Source: Gammaproteobacteria bacterium
Lineage (GTDB): Bacteria > Pseudomonadota > Gammaproteobacteria > UBA4575
Direction of reading: 5' to 3'
Length of the DNA stretch: 19,308 bases
Assembly (NCBI GenBank): GCA_028281205.1
Contig: JANQKJ010000320.1
Location: forward strand, 1 to 19,308
Below are positions 1 to 6,651 of this stretch, in pieces. A model generated the notes under the pieces. It was not told the DNA's origin, did no database searches, and saw only the letters and a program-made list of their open reading frames with translations. Position numbers and translations under genes: made by a program. Positions within the stretch are counted from its first letter, which is position 1; each line of letters opens with the position of its first letter.

Positions 1-197
1 AACTAAATATGCAATTAACCGAAAGTAATAAAAACTTTTTAATTGTTGCTGAAAAATTAAAACAAGTTAGAAGTAGTATAAAATCAATAGAGCAATTGAT
101 AGATCGTCATCAAAAACTATATGATTATCAACAACAAAAAAATATCCAGCGTCAAATAGAAGAAAATATAAGCTACACGCTATCCTCGCAAGACTAA
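1..197 (+). CDS. fliJ: Flagellar export chaperone FliJ, C-terminal fragment (5' end outside window)
   Basis: The reading frame is open to the left edge (frame starting at base 3), so this is probably the 3' end of a longer gene rather than a 62-aa gene starting at the ATG at 9. The visible residues are a charged, Gln-rich amphipathic helix with phrases such as KLKQVRSSIKSIEQLIDRHQ and QRQIEEN, and no hydrophobic segment. This suits the C-terminal coiled coil of FliJ, the soluble stalk protein that links the FliI ATPase ring to FlhA in the flagellar export apparatus. FliJ normally precedes fliK in polar flagellar clusters, which supports the call. The sequence itself is weakly conserved, so the identification rests mainly on context and coiled-coil character. 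Confidence 0.6.
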   Translation, partial: LNMQLTESNKNFLIVAEKLKQVRSSIKSIEQLIDRHQKLYDYQQQKNIQRQIEENISYTLSSQD

Positions 198-218
198 ATA
201 GTGAGTAAATAATAAAAG

Positions 219-235
219 TTGGCCTGCTCTGTGCA
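219..235 (+). promoter_or_regulatory. Candidate sigma-54 promoter for fliK
   Basis: TTGGCCTGCTCTGTGCA has the -24 GG and -12 GC dinucleotides at the spacing of the sigma-54 consensus TGGCAC-N5-TTGCA. The -24 half is TGGCC instead of TGGCA and the -12 half is GTGCA instead of TTGCA. It lies in the 66-base gap between fliJ and fliK and would start transcription near base 246, about 18 bases before the fliK ATG. It is weaker than the element before fliL. Confidence 0.4.
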
Positions 236-240
236 TCAGT

Positions 241-261
241 CTTAGTAATGTTATTACTAAG
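241..261 (+). repeat. Perfect inverted repeat abutting the fliK start
   Basis: The arms CTTAGTAAT (241-249) and ATTACTAAG (253-261) are exact reverse complements around a 3-base loop, GTT. The repeat ends two bases before the fliK ATG at 264, where a ribosome binding site would normally lie. In a read-through fliJ-fliK transcript it could form a 9-bp AT-rich hairpin masking initiation. If transcription starts near 246 the left arm would be partly lost, and a DNA operator would be the better reading. Confidence 0.5.
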
Positions 262-263
262 CA

Positions 264-2207
264 ATGGATAAGATGCAGTCTTTAATTAGTCAAATCACCA
301 ATATATTTGCCACCCAATCAGTTAATTCCATAGAAAACAATGGCTTAGGATTGAGTTTAAGCGGGGACCAACAATTTAGCGGAATTTTTGAAAGCCTGGC
401 AGATACTAATAAACCTGCAAATTTTGCCATGTTTAATGGGCAGGGTTTGCCGCCTTCTTATACACCAATATCATTTCATGTTAGCCAATTATCGCTAACT
501 GCTCGTCCTTTGACAGCTAATGGTGATTTTGAAATTCAAGGTGAGCTTCTACAAGCAGATATTACGCCCAATACTACTCACAATTTTACATCAACTGCAA
601 CTGCTTCTATTTCTGTTAATGGCGAGTATGCTGAGCCCATAGTTAATCCAAATGCTGTCCCAATGGTGCCAATTGCGTTGCCAGAAGCAGGAAAACCTGT
701 CCGTGAAACTGCTGAAACAAATTTAAATTCAGTAAAGCAGGCAACTGTTGATCCACTCTCGATCAATCACAAAGACAAGCAGCCAGCTTATACTCAAAAT
801 TCTCCAATAATGAATAGTGAGCCTGATAAAAATTCTTCATTATCCGCTCCAGTAATAAATAGTGGAGCTGATAAAAGTCTTTCATTATCAAATGAAAATT
901 CTGATCGTCAGTCGGTAGCTAAGCAATTAACATCTGGTATTGATAAGGAGCTAATTCAACCTGCTAATACTGCTGTTAGAGATAATAGACCGGTACAAAA
1001 CTCAAGGTCTAGCTCGGTCGTTAATAATTATAATATTGATATAGAAAAAACTACATTTACAGCTAATTACACTAACCAAGTAACTAACCATGAAACTGCA
1101 CAGAAAATTTCAACAGCCAGTATTGATAACAGAAATTTAGTGCAAGCTAATATTCAAACTACAAATGCACCGCAACCTAGTGAAAATTTATCCGCTGGAA
1201 AATTATCAGAGGAACTAACGCCGGTGAATAATAATTCACTAAATTCAAATGTAATCAGTGAAGATGAGGTATTGTCTGTAAAGAGTGATATATCAGCTAA
1301 GTCTAATATAAATGAAAGCAATGTCGAATATGATAAAAGTAAGCAGCAGGATTTTAGAAATCAAGTCGTTAATCAATTGAATGCGCAACAACTAAATAAT
1401 ACAAAAGATGTGACCCAGCCAATATCTACAGATATTATTGAAGAAAGTGTTTCAAATAAGCCTATATATAATGTTAATCAATTTGACGAAACAAAGCGAA
1501 ATGAGTCAAGTTATAGGAATGACCGATCTCCAATAAGCTTGCAATCTTATGAAAATATTTCTAGTGGTGAAAAGTCTGGGTTTGCAAATCAAACCAATCA
1601 AAATAATGGTAGCCAATTAGACTTGATGAGTTCATTTAATAAAACTCAGGATTTCTCTGCAGAAATCAAAACATTGACAGCCAATAATGCTGTAGATAAT
1701 AAATTACATGCAAACCCACTTTTGTCTGATCCACTTGCAGCCAGTGATAAGTCGTTATCGCTAGACAAATCAGCATTACAATTGACTTCCAGCAGCGAAG
1801 TAAAAAATGGTGACGAACTAGCAAAACAGATTACTTGGGCAAAAAATAATAATGCTAACCATGTGAGAATTGCGTTATCGCCTGAGCATTTAGGTGCATT
1901 AGAAATCAGTATCGATCAAGACAGGGATGGTTTGAATATTCAATTCACAACACAAAATGCATTGGCAAAAGATGCAATTGAAACATTTATGCCTAGACTG
2001 AAAGATATGCTGGAGCAGCAAGGATTGAATTTACAAAATGCTAATGTTTCACAGCAAAGTAGTGGCGGTCATGCGGATGGTTATGATCAAGCTACTGAGC
2101 AATATAGTGTCGAAAATGACCAACAAAATTCTCAAACAGATATGCAGACTGTAGCAGATAGTAATCATCACAGTACAAATAATTATCTATTAGAAGCTTT
2201 TGCATAA
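264..2207 (+). CDS. fliK: Flagellar hook-length control protein FliK
   Basis: FliK is the secreted ruler that measures hook length and switches export from rod/hook to filament substrates by contacting FlhB. At 647 aa this one is long for the family. Residues from about 20 to 510 are a low-complexity, Asn/Ser/Gln-rich segment with little conservation. Residues from about 520 to 610 form the recognisable C-terminal Flg_hook domain, including LSPEHLGALEI (about 538-548) and a helical stretch ending near EQQGL. A Gln/Ser/His-rich tail follows. No clear Shine-Dalgarno precedes ATG 264; the in-frame ATG at 273 has GGA four bases upstream and could be the true start. It contains an imperfect internal repeat around residues 184-210. 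The gene lies between fliJ and fliL, as usual. Confidence 0.9.
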   Translation: MDKMQSLISQITNIFATQSVNSIENNGLGLSLSGDQQFSGIFESLADTNKPANFAMFNGQGLPPSYTPISFHVSQLSLTARPLTANGDFEIQGELLQADITPNTTHNFTSTATASISVNGEYAEPIVNPNAVPMVPIALPEAGKPVRETAETNLNSVKQATVDPLSINHKDKQPAYTQNSPIMNSEPDKNSSLSAPVINSGADKSLSLSNENSDRQSVAKQLTSGIDKELIQPANTAVRDNRPVQNSRSSSVVNNYNIDIEKTTFTANYTNQVTNHETAQKISTASIDNRNLVQANIQTTNAPQPSENLSAGKLSEELTPVNNNSLNSNVISEDEVLSVKSDISAKSNINESNVEYDKSKQQDFRNQVVNQLNAQQLNNTKDVTQPISTDIIEESVSNKPIYNVNQFDETKRNESSYRNDRSPISLQSYENISSGEKSGFANQTNQNNGSQLDLMSSFNKTQDFSAEIKTLTANNAVDNKLHANPLLSDPLAASDKSLSLDKSALQLTSSSEVKNGDELAKQITWAKNNNANHVRIALSPEHLGALEISIDQDRDGLNIQFTTQNALAKDAIETFMPRLKDMLEQQGLNLQNANVSQQSSGGHADGYDQATEQYSVENDQQNSQTDMQTVADSNHHSTNNYLLEAFA

Positions 2208-2222
2208 TAATCATATTGCTGC

Positions 2223-2269
2223 GTCGTAAATTCGACACGGGTGTCTAATACATCCGTCAAGCACTTGTC
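2223..2269 (+). promoter_or_regulatory. Candidate FleQ/FlrA-type enhancer sites
   Basis: Two 14-base near-palindromes resemble the published FleQ box GTCANTAAATTGAC. GTCGTAAATTCGAC is at 2223-2236 and GTCAAGCACTTGTC is at 2256-2269. A further GTCAAA half-site lies near 2289. They sit about 75-120 bases upstream of the fliL sigma-54 promoter, a normal place for an enhancer-binding activator of sigma-54. The match is imperfect, and no fleQ-type gene is visible in the window. Confidence 0.35.
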
Positions 2270-2342
2270 ATTCGTCTGGCATCAACACGTCAAATCCTCA
2301 TCTAATTTAGCTATCTTGTTGAAAAATAAATAGAAATTTTAT

Positions 2343-2358
2343 TGGCATATGCTTTGCA
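2343..2358 (+). promoter_or_regulatory. Sigma-54 promoter of the fliLMNOPQR-flhBA operon
   Basis: TTGGCATATGCTTTGCA (from 2342) matches TGGCAC-N5-TTGCA at all core positions except the final base of the -24 hexamer (T for C), with exact -24/-12 spacing. It lies 50 bases upstream of the fliL ATG, with a predicted transcription start near 2369. This follows the longest intergenic gap in the flagellar part (201 bases) and is the natural head of the downstream operon. Confidence 0.8.
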
Positions 2359-2408
2359 TTTGTTAGTGCAATGCATAACTGTGATCATATTAATAGAGGG
2401 TTGAAGTA

Positions 2409-2963
2409 ATGGCGGAAGAAAATACCGAACAAGAAAACGAAGAAGAAAACAATGAAGAGCCAAAAAAAGGCTTAAGTAAAAAAATGATCATATTGATTTC
2501 ATTGGGTATGGTCATGCTGAGCATTGGTGCAGGAGTCGCAATGTTATTTATGGGTTCAAGTGATGAAATGACGGAAGAAGAAATGGCTGCAGAAGAAGTC
2601 ATAGTTGAAGAAATGGCTGATGAAGACTCTATGATGAGTGATAAAACATCTATTTATCACGAGTTGCATCCGGCATTTGTTGCGAACTTCAGCGGTAAAT
2701 CGAAAAAGAATTATATGCAAGTTTATATTGTTGCTATGGCTTATGAGGATTCTGTTATTGAAGACTTAAAGTTGCACATGCCAGCCGTCAGAAACGATGT
2801 ATTAATGACTTTAAGTAATACTACAAGTGATGAGATTGAAACAGTTGAAGGAAAAGAAGTACTGCGTCAAAAGGTATTGGAACAAATACAAGCTACTATG
2901 AAAACTAAAACTGGTAAAGACGGTATAGAAGATATCTACTTCACTAAATTTGTGGCGCAATAA
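2409..2963 (+). CDS. fliL: Flagellar basal body-associated protein FliL
   Basis: FliL is a single-pass inner-membrane protein whose periplasmic domain encircles the stator MotAB and supports motor torque. This 184-aa protein has an acidic cytoplasmic N-terminus (residues 1-18, half Glu), a transmembrane helix at about 26-48, and a Met/Glu/Asp-rich linker (51-78, 13 acidic residues and no Lys or Arg). The conserved FliL domain follows, with YHELHPAFVANF near 83-94, the segment YMQVYIVAMAYED, and a C-terminus ending IYFTKFVAQ. The start is supported by GAGGG about 8-13 bases upstream of the ATG. It is the first gene after the sigma-54 promoter, and fliM begins three bases after its stop. The acidic linker is unusual. 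Confidence 0.93.
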   Translation: MAEENTEQENEEENNEEPKKGLSKKMIILISLGMVMLSIGAGVAMLFMGSSDEMTEEEMAAEEVIVEEMADEDSMMSDKTSIYHELHPAFVANFSGKSKKNYMQVYIVAMAYEDSVIEDLKLHMPAVRNDVLMTLSNTTSDEIETVEGKEVLRQKVLEQIQATMKTKTGKDGIEDIYFTKFVAQ

Positions 2964-2966
2964 TTT

Positions 2967-4040
2967 ATGTCTGAAGAAGAAATCTTATCTCAAGATGAAT
3001 TGAATGACTTGACTGGTAAAAGTGAAGCCAGCAATGAGTCTTCAACTCAGGAAGAGCTTTATGATAAAGGTCAGGTGTTGCCTTATGATTTTAAGCAGCC
3101 TGAACACACTAAGCAGTCACATTTCCCTACATTGCAGATTATCAATGAAAAAACAGCCATTGATTTACGTGACAAACTTGAAAATATGTTGCAGCAGAAA
3201 ATTGAAATTACAACACAAGAGTCACATGTAAATAAATTTGGTGAGTTTGTGCATTCATTAAGTATTCCAATTGATATTAAAAAAATTAATGTTCCAGAGT
3301 TAAAAGGAAGTTTTTTCGTGTGCTTTGATGATGGTTTGATTGGCTCTGTCATTGAAGGCTATTTTGGCGCACCAGAAATTGATGAAGATATAAAAGATGA
3401 GGATGTAAAAGAGGATGATGATAAAGATGAAGACGAAGATAGTGATGCTGATGAAGAAGAGGAATTGCTTGAAGAAATTGTTGAGAAGGAAGAGTTCACC
3501 AATGCGGAGTCACGTATAAGTCAGAGATTACTTGAGCATGTATTGGGGAGTATGCGTGAAGGTTGGAAGCTTCTAGATGATTATCAGTTTGCTTATGAAA
3601 AAACTGAGATTAACCCAAGACTTATTAATGATCTTGATCATGATGAACTGATTGTAAATATGAATTTTGAAGTAAAAATCAGAGAAAAAATTAATATCAT
3701 CAGGATAGCCGTGCCATACAAGATGTTAGACAAGGTCAAGCATAAATTAAGACGTGTTGTTCAAAATATAAAAGAAGCAAGTGATAAAAAATGGTTAACA
3801 AAGCTCTATGAAAAAATGCAATCAGTTCCAATGGAACTGGTAGGTGAGCTATGTAGAGTTGTTATCCCTGTTAATAAGTTGGTTGAGTTAAAAGTTGGCG
3901 ATACCTTAACTATTCAAAAACCTGAGAGCATCACTATTTATGTGGACAAGACACCAATACTTACTGGTCAGTTGGGCGAGTCAAATGGGCAAACCGCTAT
4001 TCAGGTTAATCACTGGATAAGATCGGAAATGAAAAAATAA
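2967..4040 (+). CDS. fliM: Flagellar motor switch protein FliM, with acidic insertion
   Basis: FliM forms the wall of the cytoplasmic C-ring, binds CheY-P at its N-terminus, and contacts FliG (middle domain) and FliN (C-terminal SpoA domain). The N-terminal EILSQDELNDL (5-15) is the CheY-binding motif, and YDFKQPEH (40-47) opens the CheC-like middle domain. The C-terminal SpoA region includes PMELVGELCRVVIPVNKLVE. At 357 aa it is longer than the roughly 330 aa usual for the family. At residues 134-177, where the family has a GGXG loop followed by about ten residues and EFT, this protein has YFGAPE followed by a tract of 27 acidic residues in 40, then EEFTNAESRISQRLLE. Loss of GGXG is striking because that loop contacts FliG. 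Codon use looks like that of its neighbours. Confidence 0.93.
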   Translation: MSEEEILSQDELNDLTGKSEASNESSTQEELYDKGQVLPYDFKQPEHTKQSHFPTLQIINEKTAIDLRDKLENMLQQKIEITTQESHVNKFGEFVHSLSIPIDIKKINVPELKGSFFVCFDDGLIGSVIEGYFGAPEIDEDIKDEDVKEDDDKDEDEDSDADEEEELLEEIVEKEEFTNAESRISQRLLEHVLGSMREGWKLLDDYQFAYEKTEINPRLINDLDHDELIVNMNFEVKIREKINIIRIAVPYKMLDKVKHKLRRVVQNIKEASDKKWLTKLYEKMQSVPMELVGELCRVVIPVNKLVELKVGDTLTIQKPESITIYVDKTPILTGQLGESNGQTAIQVNHWIRSEMKK

Positions 4041-4068
4041 TAAAGCTATTGTTACTAAAGGAAGAATT

Positions 4069-4425
4069 ATGAGCGAAGCAGAACAAGGAGCAGATACAGC
4101 AGCAAAACAACAAGAAATGGGAGATGAAAAAATTCTTGAAGCTGCAAGTATAGATAACAATCCAAATCTGGATGTCATTTTAAATATTCCTGTACAAGTC
4201 TCGCTGGAACTAGGCAAGGCTAAAATGGATTTAAGGGAATTACTTCAGTTGGGGCAGGGTTCAGTTGTCGAGTTGGAAAGGATGGTGGATGAGCCTCTGG
4301 ACGTATTGGTCAATGGCGCATTAGTTGCCCGTGGTGAAGTTGTGGTAGTCGATAATAAATTTGCTATTCGATTAACAGATATAGTGAGTGCAGAAAAACG
4401 CGTCCAGTCATTTGGTGGTTTATAG
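4069..4425 (+). CDS. fliN: Flagellar motor switch protein FliN
   Basis: FliN forms the base of the C-ring with FliM and binds the FliH export partner. It is 118 aa. The first 40 residues or so are polar and variable. The SpoA domain follows, with NIPVQVSLELGKAKMDLREL, then LLQLGQGSVVELE, EPLDVLVNG and ARGEVVVVDNKFAIRLTDI, close to the E. coli FliN pattern. GGAAGA lies just upstream of the ATG and supports the start. The gene lies between fliM and fliO in the standard order. Confidence 0.95.
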   Translation: MSEAEQGADTAAKQQEMGDEKILEAASIDNNPNLDVILNIPVQVSLELGKAKMDLRELLQLGQGSVVELERMVDEPLDVLVNGALVARGEVVVVDNKFAIRLTDIVSAEKRVQSFGGL

Positions 4426-4429
4426 GCCA

Positions 4430-4864
4430 GTGAATTCTATAGCAAAAATATTCACCGTTTTGATTCTGCAAGCGGGCTTAGCACCTATCGTTGCAGCACA
4501 GGAAGTGATGCAAAATAATTCTTTAGGTTCTTACTCTTGGGAAGCAATTAAAGTTGTTGTATCACTCACGATAGTCTTGGGTATCTTTTACTTATTAGTC
4601 AATGTTTTTAAGAAGTACACAGGAGTATCTATTAAAGCTAATTCTACAATAAGAGTAATAGGGGGTTTGTCATTAGGTGGAAAAGATAAAGTAGTTATAT
4701 TGGAGGCTGGCGATGTCAATTTATTATTAGGGGTTTCAGCTTCAGGAATCACAAAATTACATCAGTTCAGTCAGGATGAGATGGCCACTACTGACGATCA
4801 AGATATTCAACCTTCTAGTTTTGGTCAACAAATAGAAAAAATCCTCGGCAAGAAGGACTTATGA
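4430..4864 (+). CDS. fliO: Flagellar biosynthesis protein FliO
   Basis: FliO is a small membrane protein that helps assemble the FliP ring of the export gate. I prefer the GTG at 4430, five bases after the fliN stop, because it begins a signal-like segment (MNSIAKIF, a hydrophobic stretch, then VAAQE). An in-frame GTG at 4388 would add 14 residues and overlap fliN. A transmembrane helix (VVVSLTIVLGIFYLLVNVF) follows the short periplasmic part. The cytoplasmic domain includes IRVIGGLSLGGKDKVVILEAG and LLLGVSASGITKLHQF, the normal FliO pattern. The stop codon overlaps the fliP ATG (ATGA at 4861-4864), indicating translational coupling. Identity is secure and the start is not. Confidence 0.88.
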   Translation: MNSIAKIFTVLILQAGLAPIVAAQEVMQNNSLGSYSWEAIKVVVSLTIVLGIFYLLVNVFKKYTGVSIKANSTIRVIGGLSLGGKDKVVILEAGDVNLLLGVSASGITKLHQFSQDEMATTDDQDIQPSSFGQQIEKILGKKDL

Positions 4865-5592
4865 AAAATTTACTAGCTTTAATATTATTGCTTTTTACTT
4901 CTAATGCATTTGCTGCGCCTGGATTAGAAGCATTAACTGTAGAGACAACCATTGATGGAGACCAAAAGTATTCACTAAGTATTCAAGCATTAGTGTTAAT
5001 GACTGCATTAACATTTTTGCCGGCAGCATTATTAATGATGACATCTTTTACTCGTGTGATTATTGTATTGGCAATACTTAGACAAGCATTAGGTACTGCG
5101 CAAACACCTTCTAATCAAATTCTTCTCGGACTGGCTTTATTTATTACTGTGTTTGTTATGTCACCTGTATTGCACGACATTAATATCAATGCAGCACAAC
5201 CGTATTATACAGAAGATATTTCTGCTGCTGAAGCAATTGAAGTATCCAAAAACTCAATCATGGACTTCATGATGGCACAAACACGTGAAGACGATATTTC
5301 TATGTTTATTGAAATGTCAGGGATCGAAGGGATCGATGGGCCTGAGAATGTTCCATTAACTGTGTTAATGCCATCATTCATTACTAGTGAATTAAAAACT
5401 GCTTTTCAGATTGGCTTTTTAATATTTCTACCATTTTTGATTATTGATTTGGTAGTTGCCAGTGTTTTGATGTCGATGGGGATGATGATGTTATCACCAC
5501 TTATTATCTCGCTGCCATTTAAAATAATGTTGTTTGTTATGGTTGATGGTTGGTCGATGATAGTTGGCAGTCTCGCCTCTAGTTTCCTATAA
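4861..5592 (+). CDS. fliP: Flagellar export gate protein FliP
   Basis: FliP pentamers form most of the core FliPQR channel of the flagellar type III export gate. The 243-aa protein starts with a cleavable signal peptide (residues 1-18, ending SNAFA before APGLEAL), as is typical for FliP. The first large hydrophobic segment carries the family signature SFTRVIIVLAILRQALGTAQ followed by TPSNQILLGLALF. A periplasmic loop (about residues 107-180) precedes two C-terminal helices rich in Met, including SVLMSMGMMMLSPLI. The start overlaps the fliO stop by ATGA. Gene length, order and motifs all agree with FliP. Confidence 0.96.
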   Translation: MKNLLALILLLFTSNAFAAPGLEALTVETTIDGDQKYSLSIQALVLMTALTFLPAALLMMTSFTRVIIVLAILRQALGTAQTPSNQILLGLALFITVFVMSPVLHDININAAQPYYTEDISAAEAIEVSKNSIMDFMMAQTREDDISMFIEMSGIEGIDGPENVPLTVLMPSFITSELKTAFQIGFLIFLPFLIIDLVVASVLMSMGMMMLSPLIISLPFKIMLFVMVDGWSMIVGSLASSFL

Positions 5593-5604
5593 AGAAGAAT
5601 TATT

Positions 5605-5874
5605 ATGAGTCCAGAAGCCGTATTAGATTTAACCCAAAATGCCATGTGGACCGCAGTACTTGTTGCGGCTCCAATGCTAGGTGTTGCACTTGCTGTGGGT
5701 TTAGTGATTGGTATGTTTCAGGCTGCAACGCAAATTAATGAAATGACATTGAGTTTTATACCCAAGTTGTTTGCATTGTTTTTAACACTGGTATTTGCAG
5801 GACCATGGTTGTTAGCCACGCTAACAAACTATACCCAGCAATTGATTTTGAATATTCCATCCGTTATTGGTTAA
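5605..5874 (+). CDS. fliQ: Flagellar export gate protein FliQ
   Basis: FliQ is an 89-aa, two-helix subunit that wraps around the FliP/FliR core of the export gate. The sequence starts MSPEAVLDLTQNAMWTAV and has one helix with PMLGVALAVGLVIGMFQAAT, then QINEMTLSFIPKLF, and a second helix with LVFAGPWLLATLTNY. This matches the family along its full length. AAGAAG lies upstream of the ATG. The gene is 12 bases after fliP and its stop is three bases before fliR. Confidence 0.96.
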   Translation: MSPEAVLDLTQNAMWTAVLVAAPMLGVALAVGLVIGMFQAATQINEMTLSFIPKLFALFLTLVFAGPWLLATLTNYTQQLILNIPSVIG

Positions 5875-5877
5875 TTT

Positions 5878-6636
5878 ATGCAATTCGCTTATATCATTAA
5901 TTATTTAAGTGACTTCATGTGGCCCTTTGCCAGGATAACAGGGCTATTTCTGATTGCTCCTCTGATTGGTAGTTCCTATATTCCTGTATACATCAAATTA
6001 ATGGTTGCTGCTGCGATTACCATATTTTTAGTTCCATTGGTTGAATCACCTTCAGGTGTTGACCCACTTAGCTGGCAGGGTATTACTTTATTAATGCAGC
6101 AACTGATGATAGGTCTTATTATCGGTTTGATTATGCAAGTTGCATTTAGTGCAATCACTATTGCAGGTGAAAATATTGCTTTAACTATGGGCTTGGGTTT
6201 CGCTTCTATGACAGACCCGGCTAATGGAGTAACGATTCCAGTAGTCAGTCAAATTATGACTGTGTTTGCTTCATTATATTTCTTGGCTCTGAATGGTCAT
6301 ATCGCGCTAATACAACTTCTAATTGATAGTTTTTCATTACAACCTATACATAGCTTTTTATCGTTAGATACTGCTTTTGCAGTCGCGGAATGGGGTGCGC
6401 GCATGTTCATTGGTGCCTTGTTGGTTTCAATTCCGGCTGTCACAGCTCTATTGGTAGTTAATATTGCGATGGGTTTAATGACACGGGTCGCGCCGCAAAT
6501 GAATATATTTTCGGTAGGTTTTCCTTTAACTATGATGCTTGGATTTATTGCTATTGCAGTAACTATTCCTATGGCTATGCGAATTTTCCAAAACATACTT
6601 GAAGACTCTATTGAGTATGCGAGCTTACTGTTTTAA
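5878..6636 (+). CDS. fliR: Flagellar export gate protein FliR
   Basis: FliR is the single-copy subunit that closes the helical FliPQR assembly. This 252-aa protein is close to the usual length of about 260 and is hydrophobic throughout, with about six predicted membrane spans. Family features include FMWPFARITGLFLIAPLIG near the N-terminus, the central GENIALTMGLGFASMTDP, and the C-terminal RVAPQMNIFSVGFPLTMMLG. It begins three bases after fliQ and ends 15 bases before flhB. Nothing looks truncated. Confidence 0.95.
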   Translation: MQFAYIINYLSDFMWPFARITGLFLIAPLIGSSYIPVYIKLMVAAAITIFLVPLVESPSGVDPLSWQGITLLMQQLMIGLIIGLIMQVAFSAITIAGENIALTMGLGFASMTDPANGVTIPVVSQIMTVFASLYFLALNGHIALIQLLIDSFSLQPIHSFLSLDTAFAVAEWGARMFIGALLVSIPAVTALLVVNIAMGLMTRVAPQMNIFSVGFPLTMMLGFIAIAVTIPMAMRIFQNILEDSIEYASLLF

Positions 6637-6651
6637 CTGACTGGATGAGCT

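Noticed and set aside
2234..2245. GACAC-GG-GTGTC stem as a fliK terminator
   Set aside because: The stem is short with a two-base loop and no T-tract follows, so termination is not supported.
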